64,000 nucleotides of DNA, from NCBI RefSeq assembly GCF_001428255.1, contig NZ_LMRW01000001.1:250504-314503 (forward strand). The letters run 5' to 3'. Shown here in pieces: positions 1 to 8,436 of the stretch. How positions within the stretch are numbered: position 1 is the stretch's first letter; every line of letters begins with the position of its first letter. The DNA comes from Agromyces sp. Soil535. Lineage in GTDB: Bacteria > Actinomycetota > Actinomycetes > Actinomycetales > Microbacteriaceae. Position numbers and translations under genes: made by a program. Under the pieces are notes generated by a model, which saw only the letters and a list, made by a program, of their open reading frames with translations, made no database searches and was not told where the DNA came from.

Positions 1-549
1 CTCGCCGCGTTCGCGGAGCGAGTCGGTCCACGCGGCCGGGTCGTCGATGCCGGATGCGGGCCGTGCGGGCACGTGACCGCGCTCCTCGCCGATCGCGGCC
101 TCGACGTCGTGGGCATCGACCTCTCACCGCGTTGCGTCCAACTGGCCCGAACCGAGCAGCCCGGACGCCGCTTCGACGTGATGGACCAGCGAGCCATCGA
201 CCCGGCCGTGGTCGGCGGCCCGCTCGACGGGCTGGTCTCGTACTACTCGCTCCACGATCAGCCCAAGGCGGGACTGGCCGACACGCTCGCCGGCTGGGCG
301 GCGGCGATCCGCCCGGGCGGCCAGTTGCTCGTCGCGGTGAAGGAGGGGGCGAGCGACGGCGTCATCGACGACCCGTTGGGCAGCGGCATCCGCGTCTACT
401 GGGCGGAGTTCACCGAGGAGGAGCTCCGCAGCGGCGTGGAGGCGGTGTCGTTCCACGTCGACGCGATCGGCACTCGCGACGCATACGACGACGAGATCCG
501 AACGCGCCGCATCTACGTCTCGGCCACGCGGCGCCCGACCAGCGCGTAG
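1..549 (+). CDS. Class I SAM-dependent methyltransferase (5' truncated)
   Basis: The reading frame is open from the first base, so the gene begins outside the window; about 182 codons are visible. The SAM-binding motif I is seen as VVDAGCGPCGHVT near the left edge, followed by an acidic residue at the end of strand 2 (GIDLSP). A later PGGQLLVAV segment fits the post-motif III strand of class I methyltransferases. Family knowledge predicts methyl transfer from S-adenosylmethionine to a small molecule, but nothing here identifies the substrate. It ends at a TAG and lies about 80 bp upstream of the alditol oxidase gene on the same strand, without obvious coupling. Confidence 0.8.
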   Translation, partial: LAAFAERVGPRGRVVDAGCGPCGHVTALLADRGLDVVGIDLSPRCVQLARTEQPGRRFDVMDQRAIDPAVVGGPLDGLVSYYSLHDQPKAGLADTLAGWAAAIRPGGQLLVAVKEGASDGVIDDPLGSGIRVYWAEFTEEELRSGVEAVSFHVDAIGTRDAYDDEIRTRRIYVSATRRPTSA

Positions 550-628
550 CCGGTCCGTCATTCACGCACCACGATCGTCGCCATGGCAGACTGGCCTCTC
601 CATCGGCAGCGGCAGGACAGGAGTGCAC

Positions 629-1882
629 GTGGCGGCATCCGGGACGAACTGGGCCGGCAACGTCGTCTATCGTGCGAGAGAGCTCGCACAGCCGACCACG
701 CTCGACGAGTTGCGTGCCGTCGTCGTGCGATCCGCCGCGGTTCGGCCGCTCGGCTCGCGGCACTCGTTCAACCGCATCGCGGACTCCGACGGCGTGCAGG
801 TGTCGCTCGGCGCGATGCCCGGCACGGTCGAGATCGACGGCGACCGTCGCGTGGTGCGCGTGGGCGGCGGCCTCACCTATGGCCAGGTCGCGCCGATGCT
901 CGCCTCAGCGGGATGGGCGCTGCCGAATCTCGCGTCGTTGCCGCACATCTCCATCGCCGGCGCTGTCCAGACCGGAACGCACGGCTCGGGGGCGCGCAAC
1001 CCCTCACTCGCCCAGAGCGTGATCGGGATGGAGATCATGCGGGCCGACGGCGAGATCGAGACGCTCGGTCGCGACCATCCCGAGCTCGACGCCCACCGCG
1101 TCGGCCTCGGTGCGCTCGGCATCGTGACCGCCACGGAGCTTGCCATCGAGCCGGCGTTCGACGTCGCGCAGGCCGTGCACACCGGGCTGCCGTGGGACGC
1201 GGCCGAGGAGCACTTCGACGAGATCATGGGTGCCGCCTACAGCGTGAGCATGTTCACCGGGTTCGCCGACGACGGAGTACGGCAGGTGTGGGTGAAGCGC
1301 CGCACCGACGCGGAGACGACGGTCGTGGACCTCGAGGGCTTCGGAGCCACAGGCGCGACCGCGACGCTGCATCCGGTGCCCGGCGGCGACGTCGCGGCCG
1401 TCACGCCGCAGCTCGACCAGCCCGGCCCGTGGCACGCGCGGCTCCCGCACTTCCGTTCGGAGTTCACCCCGAGCGCCGGTGAGGAGATCCAGTGCGAGTA
1501 CCTGCTTCGAGCAGGGGATGCCGTGGACGCGATCCGCGCCGTACGAGGCCTCTCGGAACGTCTGGCCGACGTGCTCTACATCGCGGAGATCCGGCGGGTC
1601 GCGGCGGACACCGCCTGGCTCGCCCCGAGCTCGGGGCGCGATTCCGTCGCGATCCACTTCACGTTCCGACGCGACGAGGCAGGCGTCGCCGCGGTGCTCC
1701 CGGCGATCGACGACGCGTTCGCGCCGTTCGACGCTCGGCCGCACTGGGGAAAGGTGTCGGCGATGTCCGCGGACCGGCTGCGAGCGGTCTACCCGCGACT
1801 CGCGGACTTCGCGGCCGTGGCCCACCGGGTCGATCCTGGCGGCCGCTTCCGCAACCCGTACCTGTCAGACCTGCTCGACTGA
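629..1882 (+). CDS. FAD-linked alditol/xylitol oxidase (AldO family)
   Basis: A 417-residue vanillyl-alcohol-oxidase-fold flavoprotein matching Streptomyces AldO and xylitol oxidase in length and N-terminus (NWAGN, then HSFNRIAD). His45 in the HSFNRIAD motif is at the position that carries FAD covalently in AldO, and the FAD-domain loop GTHGSG is present. The C-terminal substrate domain ends in a typical HWGK...YPRL...DP.G.FRNPYL pattern. The expected reaction is oxidation of the terminal hydroxyl of polyols such as xylitol or sorbitol with O2, giving H2O2. GTG at 629 was chosen because AGGAG at 619-623 sits 5 nt upstream; an in-frame GTG at 623 overlaps that site. The exact polyol is inferred from family only. 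Confidence 0.85.
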   Translation: MAASGTNWAGNVVYRARELAQPTTLDELRAVVVRSAAVRPLGSRHSFNRIADSDGVQVSLGAMPGTVEIDGDRRVVRVGGGLTYGQVAPMLASAGWALPNLASLPHISIAGAVQTGTHGSGARNPSLAQSVIGMEIMRADGEIETLGRDHPELDAHRVGLGALGIVTATELAIEPAFDVAQAVHTGLPWDAAEEHFDEIMGAAYSVSMFTGFADDGVRQVWVKRRTDAETTVVDLEGFGATGATATLHPVPGGDVAAVTPQLDQPGPWHARLPHFRSEFTPSAGEEIQCEYLLRAGDAVDAIRAVRGLSERLADVLYIAEIRRVAADTAWLAPSSGRDSVAIHFTFRRDEAGVAAVLPAIDDAFAPFDARPHWGKVSAMSADRLRAVYPRLADFAAVAHRVDPGGRFRNPYLSDLLD

Positions 1883-1937
1883 CACGCGCTGCCGGAACAT
1901 CCGGGGAAATGGTGAGCTGAGGCGCTTCGGCGACGCG

Positions 1938-2678
1938 CTACCGCGTCGGCACCGTCTTCGACCGGCTCATCGACTCGCTCAGGCCCACTGCCACCAGCGC
2001 ACCGGCGCTGAGGATGCCAGCCAGCACGACCAGCTGGAATCGTCCGGCCTCGATCGGTGACGCGCCGGCGAAGACCGCCCCGACGAACGCGCCCGGCAGC
2101 ACCACGAGACCCGTCGTCCGGGTCTGGTCGATCGTCGGGATGAGCGCCTCACGCACGGCATTGCGTGCGATGTCGATGGTGGACTGGCGAGGGGTGGCCC
2201 CCAGCGCCAGCCACCCCTCGACCTCGTCGCGATGAGCCACCACCGACGAGGAGTGGCGTCGCCCGGTCAGGGTCGTGATCGTCATCGCATTGCCCACGAC
2301 GATGCCACCGATCGCCAACAGGTACTGCGGCGTCAGCTCCAGTGCCCCAGACAGGAAGATCGTCGCCAGCGTCACCGCCACGGCCAGTGCCATCGTGCCC
2401 GTGAGCGTCAGCAGCATCCGCCAGTCGGCATGCAGCCGACGGCCGGCGGTGAGGATCGCCGCCACCAGCATCACGCCCAGCGCCAGCCAGACCCAGAGCA
2501 GGTCCTCGATGACGATCGTGAGCACGAGGCTGAGAGCAGCGAGTTGCAGCGCCGCCCGCAGGATCGCGAGCGCTCCGGCGTACCACTGCCTCACGCCGTA
2601 CAGCCGTAGCGCGACCGCGGTGATGGCGACGAGCACGCTCACCCCGATCAGAGTCGGCAGGGTGACGCTCCAATCCAT
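1938..2678 (-). CDS. FetB/YbbM-family (UPF0014) ABC transporter permease
   Basis: A 246-residue integral membrane protein with about seven hydrophobic segments. It has the UPF0014 signature region: GNAMTITTLTGRR, an acidic DEVEGWLALGAT stretch, then LPGAFVGAVFAG and a final helix. This family includes E. coli FetB, the permease of an iron exporter; the ATPase partner (FetA) is not adjacent. The start codon is directly preceded by TAGAGT six bases upstream, the pattern of a leaderless actinobacterial promoter, which supports ATG at 2678. The gene converges on the alditol oxidase gene. A role in metal or iron homeostasis is likely from family, but the substrate is not shown by sequence. Confidence 0.85.
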   Translation of the reverse strand: MDWSVTLPTLIGVSVLVAITAVALRLYGVRQWYAGALAILRAALQLAALSLVLTIVIEDLLWVWLALGVMLVAAILTAGRRLHADWRMLLTLTGTMALAVAVTLATIFLSGALELTPQYLLAIGGIVVGNAMTITTLTGRRHSSSVVAHRDEVEGWLALGATPRQSTIDIARNAVREALIPTIDQTRTTGLVVLPGAFVGAVFAGASPIEAGRFQLVVLAGILSAGALVAVGLSESMSRSKTVPTR

Positions 2679-2721
2679 GAGCAGACTCTACGTCCCGATG
2701 CGACTCGGGTGAGCGCTCGTC

Positions 2722-3096
2722 CTACGCGGGCACGAGCCTGAACGTCGTCTCGATCACCTGGTCGCCCAAGACCGTGTTCACGATCCGTGGTCCATAGCGG
2801 TCGTACTTCGCGTGGTACGCGGCGTCGATCGCGGAGCGCGCGTCGGGCGCGGCATCCGTGAATGCGACGTCCCGCTCGACGCCGCCGGCCTTGATCCGCC
2901 CGTGTCGGCTCGCCTTCGCCCGGCGGAACCAGCCATTGTCGGGGCCGTGTGCGGAACGCACGTAGATGTCGTCGCCGGAGCGCACCACCCAGATCGTCGT
3001 ATACGGCCGCAACGTTCCGTCGCGCCGGAACGACGCGACCTTCAGTTCCTCGGCGCCGCCGACGCGCCGCAGGTCGTCCTCGGTCCAGGTACTCAT
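2722..3096 (-). CDS. DUF2255 family protein
   Basis: A 124-residue protein beginning MSTWTEDDL with the pattern typical of DUF2255: L..TTIWVVR.GDD.YVRS..G....WFR.......GRI..GG. This small fold resembles split-barrel flavin/nitroreductase-like proteins, but the biochemical role is unknown. ATG at 3096 is preceded by AAGGAG seven bases upstream, which rules out the longer in-frame start. It lies 31 bp downstream of the alcohol dehydrogenase gene on the same strand, so the two probably form an operon; a redox function for the pair is an inference. Confidence 0.75.
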   Translation of the reverse strand: MSTWTEDDLRRVGGAEELKVASFRRDGTLRPYTTIWVVRSGDDIYVRSAHGPDNGWFRRAKASRHGRIKAGGVERDVAFTDAAPDARSAIDAAYHAKYDRYGPRIVNTVLGDQVIETTFRLVPA

Positions 3097-3127
3097 CGCT
3101 CGACTCCTTCTCGGTCGCAGGTCTCGA

Positions 3128-4165
3128 TCATGGCTCCACCAGGACCTTGAGCGCCGTGCGGTCGTCCATCTCACGGTAACCCTCAGCCACCTCGTCGAGG
3201 GAGACCGTGCGATCGAACACCCGACCCGGGTCGACGGTGCCGTCGAGCACCGCAGGCAGGAGCCGGTCGATGTAGGCGCGCACGGGCGCCGGGCCGCCGG
3301 TGAGCGTGATGTTCGGGCCGAACAGCGTCCCGAACCCGACGGGCGCCTGCTCGTATTGCGGCACGCCGACCCGGCTGATCGTGCCGCCGGCCCGCACCAC
3401 TCCGATGGCCTGCTCGTAGGCGGGGAAGTGGCCGACCGCCTCGAGCACGACGTGCGTCCCGTCGCCGCCGGTGAGTTCGCGCACGGCCGTGATGCCCTCC
3501 TCGCCGCGTGCGCCGACGACGTCGGTCGCCCCGAATTCGCGGCCGAGGTCGGTGCGGGGCTTGTGTCGTCCCATGAGGATGATGCGCTCTGCGCCGAGCT
3601 GGCTCGCCGAGAGCACGGCGAGGAGGCCGACCGCGCCGTCGCCGATCACGGTGACCTCCGTACCGGGTGCCACGCCGCCCTTGAGTGCCGAGTGGTACCC
3701 CGTGCCGTAGACGTCGGAGAGGGTGAGGAGTGACGGGTACAGGGACGCGTCGACGCCTGCGGGGACCTTCACGAGCGTGCCGTCGGCCAGGGGCACGCGC
3801 ACCGCCTCGGCCTGGCCGCCGCCGATGCCGTTGCCTCCCCAGAAGCCGCCGTGCCGGCACGAGGTCTGCAGACCCTCGCGGCAGAAGTCGCACGTGCCGT
3901 CCGACCAGGCGAAGGGTGCGATCACGAAGTCGCCGGGCGCGAGCGTCGCGACCTCCGAGCCGACCTCTTCGACGACACCGATGAACTCGTGGCCCATCGG
4001 CCGTCCACCGGCCGTCGCCGGCAGGTTGTGGTACGGGTGCAGGTCGCTGCCGCAGATGCAGGCGCGCACGATCCGCACGACCGCGTCGCTCGGCTGCACG
4101 ATGACGGGGTCGGGAACGGTCTCGATCCGGACGTCGCCTGCGCCGTACATGAATGCTGCTCGCAT
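3128..4165 (-). CDS. Zinc-dependent alcohol dehydrogenase, MDR superfamily
   Basis: A 345-residue medium-chain dehydrogenase. The catalytic zinc site appears as CICGSD with GHEFIG downstream. The structural-zinc lobe has a CDFC...C cluster (CDFCREGLQTSCRHG). The Rossmann nucleotide loop is GDGAVG, and the C-terminus VLDGTVDPGRVFDRTV...DRTALKVLV is typical of the family. It should oxidise or reduce an alcohol/aldehyde pair with NAD(P). It is divergent from the MmyB-like regulator at 4307, with 141 bp between start codons, which suggests control by that regulator. A second in-frame ATG at 4150 is possible; 4165 gives the usual N-terminal strand. Confidence 0.88.
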   Translation of the reverse strand: MRAAFMYGAGDVRIETVPDPVIVQPSDAVVRIVRACICGSDLHPYHNLPATAGGRPMGHEFIGVVEEVGSEVATLAPGDFVIAPFAWSDGTCDFCREGLQTSCRHGGFWGGNGIGGGQAEAVRVPLADGTLVKVPAGVDASLYPSLLTLSDVYGTGYHSALKGGVAPGTEVTVIGDGAVGLLAVLSASQLGAERIILMGRHKPRTDLGREFGATDVVGARGEEGITAVRELTGGDGTHVVLEAVGHFPAYEQAIGVVRAGGTISRVGVPQYEQAPVGFGTLFGPNITLTGGPAPVRAYIDRLLPAVLDGTVDPGRVFDRTVSLDEVAEGYREMDDRTALKVLVEP

Positions 4166-4306
4166 GAAAAGGAAGTCCTCCAGAGCGGATGTGTCGTGTC
4201 TGTCGTGATCAATGGAACGGGATTCCGGGGCGGCGAGGGAGTCACCGGTGTTCCGTGTACCGCCAGTGCCTCCCACGACGAACACCCCGGTCGTAGGGTC
4301 GAAGAC

Positions 4307-5188
4307 GTGGACCACAAGACCGAAGTGGGCGAGTTCCTCGTGACTCGCCGCGCGCGCATCACGCCCGAACGGGCGGGCCTGCCGGCCTACGGCGGCAATC
4401 GCCGCGTGCCCGGGCTCCGACGCGAGGAGGTCGCGATGCTCGCAGGCATGAGCGTCGACTACTACACCCGCCTCGAGCGCGGCAACCTCGGCGGGGTCTC
4501 CGAGAGCGTGCTCGAGTCGCTCGCGACCGCGCTGCAGCTCGACGAGGCCGAGCGGGCCCACCTGTTCGACCTCGCCCGCACGGCGAACGCCACGCGGCGG
4601 CCGCGCGCACGGAAACCCGGGCAGCCCTCGGTGCGTCCGACCGTCCAGCGCATCCTCGATGCGATGGAGGGCGTGCCCGCGTTCGTGCGAAACGGCCGGT
4701 TCGACGTCCTCGGCGCCAACGCGCTCGGCGAGGCGCTCTACTCCGAGCTGTACGAGGATCCTGCTCGCCCCGTGAACCACGCCCGATTCATCTTCCTCGA
4801 CCCGAGGGCGCCGCGGTTCTGGGACGACTGGGACAGGGCGGCGCGCGACACGGTCTCGTTCCTGCGTTCGGAGGCGGGCCGCAACCCGTACGACCGCGGA
4901 CTCACTGATCTCATCGGCGAGCTCTCGACCCGCAGCGAGCTGTTCCGGACCCTGTGGGCGTCGCACGACGTGCGATTCCACCGCACCGGCGTCAAGACGT
5001 TCCACCACCCCGTGGTCGGCCGCATCGAAGTCGCCTTCGAGGCGTTCGACCTGCCGGCCGACCCGGGCCTCACGATGGTCGTCTACAGCGCCGAGCCCCG
5101 CTCGGCGTCGGAGGACGCCCTCAAGCTCCTCGCGAGCTGGGCGGCGACCCGTCGCGCGACCCCGGCAACTGCGGTCGATCGGGCCTGA
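4307..5188 (+). CDS. XRE-type regulator with MmyB-like ligand-binding domain
   Basis: A 293-residue regulator. Residues 10-80 form a helix-turn-helix (RVPGLRREEVAMLAGMSVD, then YYTRLERG). Residues 110-285 match the MmyB-type sensor domain, including FIFLDPRAPRFWDDW, GELSTRS..FR.LWASHDV, HHPVVGR and the terminal ALKLLASW. MmyB-family sensors bind fatty-acid-like or other small ligands. The GTG start at 4307 is preceded by TAGGGT seven bases upstream, consistent with a leaderless transcript. It is divergent from the zinc alcohol dehydrogenase, its likely target, and is followed 71 bp later by a cupin/aldo-keto reductase pair. Confidence 0.88.
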   Translation: MDHKTEVGEFLVTRRARITPERAGLPAYGGNRRVPGLRREEVAMLAGMSVDYYTRLERGNLGGVSESVLESLATALQLDEAERAHLFDLARTANATRRPRARKPGQPSVRPTVQRILDAMEGVPAFVRNGRFDVLGANALGEALYSELYEDPARPVNHARFIFLDPRAPRFWDDWDRAARDTVSFLRSEAGRNPYDRGLTDLIGELSTRSELFRTLWASHDVRFHRTGVKTFHHPVVGRIEVAFEAFDLPADPGLTMVVYSAEPRSASEDALKLLASWAATRRATPATAVDRA

Positions 5189-5259
5189 CGCGGCGTCCGG
5201 GCGGGCCTCGTGTGACATCCGCAGCCACGTCGATCGGCGCCTGAAGAGATGGAGATCCC

Positions 5260-5661
5260 ATGCAGTTCGAACCCAAGCAGCCCACCGCGAAGGGACCGGC
5301 CGAGCTCTTCACCGGCGACGTGCACTTCGACGTGATCGCCCGCGGCGACGCCCCGTCACGACTGCGCGTCAACCTCGTGCGCTTCTCGCCCGGCGCCCGG
5401 ACCGCCTGGCACCGCCACTCGCTCGGACAGACGCTGCACGTGACCGACGGCATCGGCCTCGTGCAGGCGCGCCGCGGCGACGTGCGCGTCATGCGCCCGG
5501 GCGACACCGTCTACACCCCGCCCGGCGAATGGCATTGGCATGGGGCATCCGCCGACTCGTTCATGTGCCACCTCGCGATGTGGGAGGACGACGACGCGAC
5601 GTGGGGCGATCACGTGACCGACGACGAGTACGGCGCCGCCCCGATCGACCTGCGCGGCTGA
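5260..5661 (+). CDS. Cupin-domain protein
   Basis: A 133-residue single-domain cupin. Motif 1 is visible as WHRHSLGQTLHVTDG (metal ligands H..H, then further residues along the strand) and motif 2 as RPGDTVYTPPGEWHWHG. The length and the TAWHRH...GQ pattern match the cupins related to manganese hydroxynitrile lyases and mandelate-type enzymes; many relatives are uncharacterised. GGAG lies 5 nt before the ATG. The stop codon TGA at 5659-5661 overlaps the ribosome binding site of the aldo/keto reductase that follows, so the two are translationally linked. Confidence 0.8.
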   Translation: MQFEPKQPTAKGPAELFTGDVHFDVIARGDAPSRLRVNLVRFSPGARTAWHRHSLGQTLHVTDGIGLVQARRGDVRVMRPGDTVYTPPGEWHWHGASADSFMCHLAMWEDDDATWGDHVTDDEYGAAPIDLRG

Positions 5662-5672
5662 GGAGGAACACC

Positions 5673-6641
5673 ATGCAGACCACACGACTCGGGGACTCGG
5701 GCCTCAAGGTCAGCCGCATCGCCCTCGGGTGCATGAGCTTCGGCGACACGTCGCGCGGGTTCAACGAGTGGGCGCTCGACGACGATGGAGCCGAGCCGAT
5801 CTTCCGGCAGGCGCTCGACCTCGGCATCACCTTCTGGGACACGGCCAACGTCTACGGCTACGGCAGCTCCGAGGAGATCGTTGGTCGTGCCATCCGGCGG
5901 TACACCCGGCGCGAGGACATCGTGCTCGCGACCAAGGTGCACTTCCGCATGCACGACGGGCCTGGCGGATCCGGCCTCTCCCGCAAGGCGATCATGGAGC
6001 AGGTCGACGCGTCGCTCACGCGACTCGGCACCGACTACGTCGACCTCTACCAGATCCACCGCTTCGATCCGGAGACGCCCGTCGAGGAGACGATGGAGGC
6101 ACTGCACGACGTGGTCAAGGCCGGCAAGGCGCGCTACGTCGGGGCGTCCTCGATGTGGGCTTGGCAGTTCGCCACGATGCAGCACACGGCCGACCTTCAC
6201 GGCTGGACGCGCTTCATCTCGATGCAGGACCAGTACAGCCTCATGCAGCGCGAGGAGGAGCGCGAGATGTTCGGTCTGCTCGCCGACCAGGGCGTCGGCA
6301 GCATCCCGTGGAGCCCGCTCGCCAAGGGCCGGCTGGCGCGGCCGTTCGGCGAGCACACCCGGCGCTTCGACAACGACCCGGTGGGGCAGCGGTTCTTCGG
6401 CGATGGCGACCGGCCGATCATCGACGCGGTCGAGCAGGTGGCGGCCGCGCGCGGCATCCCGATGGCGCAGGTGGCGATCGCGTGGGTGCTGAGGAATCCC
6501 GTGGTGGCGGCGCCCATCATCGGGGCGACCAGGCCGCATCACCTCGCCGACGCGGCAGCGGCGCTCGACGTCGAGCTGAGCGACGAGGAGATCCGCGTGC
6601 TCGAGGACCGGTACACGCCGCGCGAGCCGACGGGGTTCTGA
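5673..6641 (+). CDS. Aldo/keto reductase
   Basis: A 322-residue (beta/alpha)8 NADPH-dependent oxidoreductase. It carries the family landmarks: GLKVSRIALGCMSFG, DTANVYGYGSSEE with the catalytic Tyr, LATKV with the catalytic Lys, YVDLYQIHRFDP with the catalytic His, and the C-terminal cofactor segment PIIGATRP. The sequence resembles the YajO/voltage-gated K-channel beta-subunit branch. Substrates are probably aldehydes or ketones. An AGGAGG beginning at the upstream stop codon lies six bases before the ATG at 5673, fixing the start and showing operon coupling to the cupin gene. Confidence 0.9.
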   Translation: MQTTRLGDSGLKVSRIALGCMSFGDTSRGFNEWALDDDGAEPIFRQALDLGITFWDTANVYGYGSSEEIVGRAIRRYTRREDIVLATKVHFRMHDGPGGSGLSRKAIMEQVDASLTRLGTDYVDLYQIHRFDPETPVEETMEALHDVVKAGKARYVGASSMWAWQFATMQHTADLHGWTRFISMQDQYSLMQREEEREMFGLLADQGVGSIPWSPLAKGRLARPFGEHTRRFDNDPVGQRFFGDGDRPIIDAVEQVAAARGIPMAQVAIAWVLRNPVVAAPIIGATRPHHLADAAAALDVELSDEEIRVLEDRYTPREPTGF

Positions 6642-6668
6642 CCGACCTCGCAACGCGGGCGCCGCCGC

Positions 6669-7388
6669 TCAGGCGTCGGCGCCGGCTTCGAGCGGCTCGA
6701 TGAGCGAGGCATCCGACGGGTCGACCGTGCGCGAGTTGTTCACCCGTCGGTCGACCTCGTAGTTCGAGATGGTCGACGCGACCTTCTCGGACTCGGCCGT
6801 GAGCAGTGCGACCATCTCCTGCTTGCCGTCGTCGTCGAGCCGTACCGGGGCGAGGTACTCGTCCCAGACGTCGCGGTCGAGGAACACCGGCATGCGGTCG
6901 TGGATCTCACCCGAGGCGTCACGGGCCTCGCGCGTGATGATCGACATCGACACCTCCCACTCATCGTCGACCTTGCGCGCGGTGTAGATGCCGGCGGCCG
7001 CGAGCATCGGCCGCTCGCCGTGCAGGAAGAATGCCTGCTTGTGCCCCGGCTCACCCGTCCACTCGTAGTAGCCGCGCATCGGCACGAGGCATCGCGACGA
7101 GGCGAACGCGCCCTTCCAGAGCCCGTTCGTCGCGACGGTCTCGATGCGGGTGTTGAACTGCGGGCGCTTCGAGTCCTTCATGAACGACGGGTGGAAGTTC
7201 CACACGGCGGGATCGACCGATCGGCTGACCTCGCCTGTCTCCTTGTTCTGCCGCTCGCGCACGATGGGCACGACCTCGGTGGGCGCGATCGAGTACTGCG
7301 GCTTCCAGTCGCGGTAGTCGCCGCCCTGCGCGACGAACTCCTGGATCAACTCGTCGACCTTGGCATCGTTGGCGAAGCGTCCGCACAT
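6669..7388 (-). CDS. SOS response-associated peptidase / abasic-site crosslinking protein (YedK/HMCES family)
   Basis: A 239-residue SRAP-domain protein beginning MCGRF. Cys2, exposed after Met removal, is the nucleophile that forms a thiazolidine crosslink with abasic sites in single-stranded DNA. Other conserved residues are visible: FNTRIE (Asn/Arg), CLVPMRGYYEW (Glu) and EIHDRMPV (His). The ATG at 7388 is preceded by CAGACT six bases upstream, fitting a leaderless start. Family knowledge places it in protection of replication forks at abasic sites. No DNA-repair operon surrounds it here. Confidence 0.92.
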   Translation of the reverse strand: MCGRFANDAKVDELIQEFVAQGGDYRDWKPQYSIAPTEVVPIVRERQNKETGEVSRSVDPAVWNFHPSFMKDSKRPQFNTRIETVATNGLWKGAFASSRCLVPMRGYYEWTGEPGHKQAFFLHGERPMLAAAGIYTARKVDDEWEVSMSIITREARDASGEIHDRMPVFLDRDVWDEYLAPVRLDDDGKQEMVALLTAESEKVASTISNYEVDRRVNNSRTVDPSDASLIEPLEAGADA

Positions 7389-7466
7389 GCTCCCAGTCTG
7401 CACCCGCCCGCCGACGTGCAGCACCCTCCTGTGGTCACAGCTCGACACGCCGCTGCGCGGGCGCCC

Positions 7467-7889
7467 CTATTCGTCCAGGATCTGCTCGAGGAGCCGGGCC
7501 AGTGTCTCGCGTTCAGGGGGGTCGAGCCTCTGCGTGATGAACGCGCGTTCGGTCACCGCGAGGCTGATCCGGTCGCGCAGCGCGAAGCCCTCCTGGGTCG
7601 CCTCGAGGAGCTTCACACGACGGTCAGTGCCCGGGCAGCGCCGAGCCAGACCGCGTTCCTCGAGCTGGTCGGCGAGACCCGTGATGTACGAAGGATCGCA
7701 GGCCAGATGGTCGGCGAGCTCGCGCATCGGCGTCGGCGTCGCGAGCACCAACAGTGCACGAGCGAGAGGGACCGGAAGCCCGAATGGGCTCACGCTCTCA
7801 GCGAACGTCATCTTGGCACGCTCGGCCACGAGGATGAGCATCCGGGACAGACGGCGGGATTGCTCGAGTTCGGCCTCGCGATCTGACAT
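7467..7889 (-). CDS. MarR-family transcriptional regulator
   Basis: A 140-residue winged-helix protein. The recognition region is TPMRELADHLACDPSYITGLADQLEERGLA and the wing is RRCPGTDRRVKLLEAT. ATG at 7889 was chosen over an in-frame ATG at 7907 because TATTCT ends exactly six bases before it, a strong -10 of a leaderless promoter. The perfect palindrome TCAACAGTTGA at 7912-7922 lies just upstream and overlaps the -35 of the divergent promoter, so autorepression and control of the PPOX/Ddn-like pair at 7985-8853 are likely. The inducer is unknown. Confidence 0.87.
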   Translation of the reverse strand: MSDREAELEQSRRLSRMLILVAERAKMTFAESVSPFGLPVPLARALLVLATPTPMRELADHLACDPSYITGLADQLEERGLARRCPGTDRRVKLLEATQEGFALRDRISLAVTERAFITQRLDPPERETLARLLEQILDE

Positions 7890-7911
7890 CCCCACAGAAT
7901 ACCCCATCTGG

Positions 7912-7922
7912 TCAACAGTTGA
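7912..7922. promoter_or_regulatory. Predicted MarR operator between divergent promoters
   Basis: TCAACAGTTGA is a perfect 5-1-5 palindrome. On the plus strand it overlaps TTGAGT (7919-7924), which is 16 bp from TACGGT (7941-7946), a plausible promoter for the PPOX gene. On the minus strand it lies just upstream of TATTCT (7901-7896), the -10 element of the MarR gene. Binding there would block both promoters. Confidence 0.6.
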
Positions 7923-7984
7923 GTTTGTAAAGTATTCTGGTACGGTGGTGCCCGATCAGCCCAGGCATCGAGGAGAGAAGACAC

Positions 7985-8425
7985 ATGGTGGAGCGCGACA
8001 CGTCGTTCACTCAGGAGGAGTTGGCCTACCTCGCCGGGCAGCCACTCGGCCGCATCGCCACTGCACAACCGAACGGCACCCTCCAGGTCAGCCCGGTCGG
8101 ATTCCGGCACAACACCGCCACCGGCACCATCGACATCACCGGATACCGGATGGCGCAGAGCAGGAAGTACCGAAACGTCGCGGACAACGGCCGAGTGGCG
8201 TTCGTGGTCGACGACCTCGCGTCGGTGCGGCCATGGCGTCCTCGATGCGTCGAGATTCGCGGCCGCGCAGAAGCGGTCGTCGATCCACGACTCGGACCGA
8301 TCATCCGGATCCACCCCGAACGCATCATCAGCTTCGGCCTCGACGAACCCGACACCGACGCCCACAGCCTCACCATCAACGCACGCGACGTCCACCAGCC
8401 CCGGCACGGCGCGGAAAGAATCTGA
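7985..8425 (+). CDS. PPOX-class (F420-dependent type) oxidoreductase
   Basis: A 146-residue split-beta-barrel protein: FTQEELAYLAGQPLGRIAT at the N-terminus, VSPVGFRHN and TGYRMAQSRKYRNV in the middle, and VEIRGRAE near the C-terminus. These are typical of the actinobacterial F420- or FMN-binding pyridoxamine-oxidase-like family. It probably reduces a small molecule with a deazaflavin. A GAGGAGA ribosome binding site precedes the ATG. It is followed after 11 bp by a second deazaflavin-type protein and is divergent from a MarR regulator, suggesting an inducible detoxification unit. Confidence 0.85.
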   Translation: MVERDTSFTQEELAYLAGQPLGRIATAQPNGTLQVSPVGFRHNTATGTIDITGYRMAQSRKYRNVADNGRVAFVVDDLASVRPWRPRCVEIRGRAEAVVDPRLGPIIRIHPERIISFGLDEPDTDAHSLTINARDVHQPRHGAERI

Positions 8426-8436
8426 GAGGCCGGCAG

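Noticed and set aside
623..628. GTG 623 as start of the alditol oxidase
   Set aside because: It overlaps the AGGAG that serves GTG 629 at 5-nt spacing.
3128..5218. Long minus-strand frame covering the alcohol dehydrogenase and the antisense of the MmyB-like regulator
   Set aside because: Only 3128-4165 has homology; the rest is antisense to a clear HTH/MmyB gene in GC-rich DNA with few stops.
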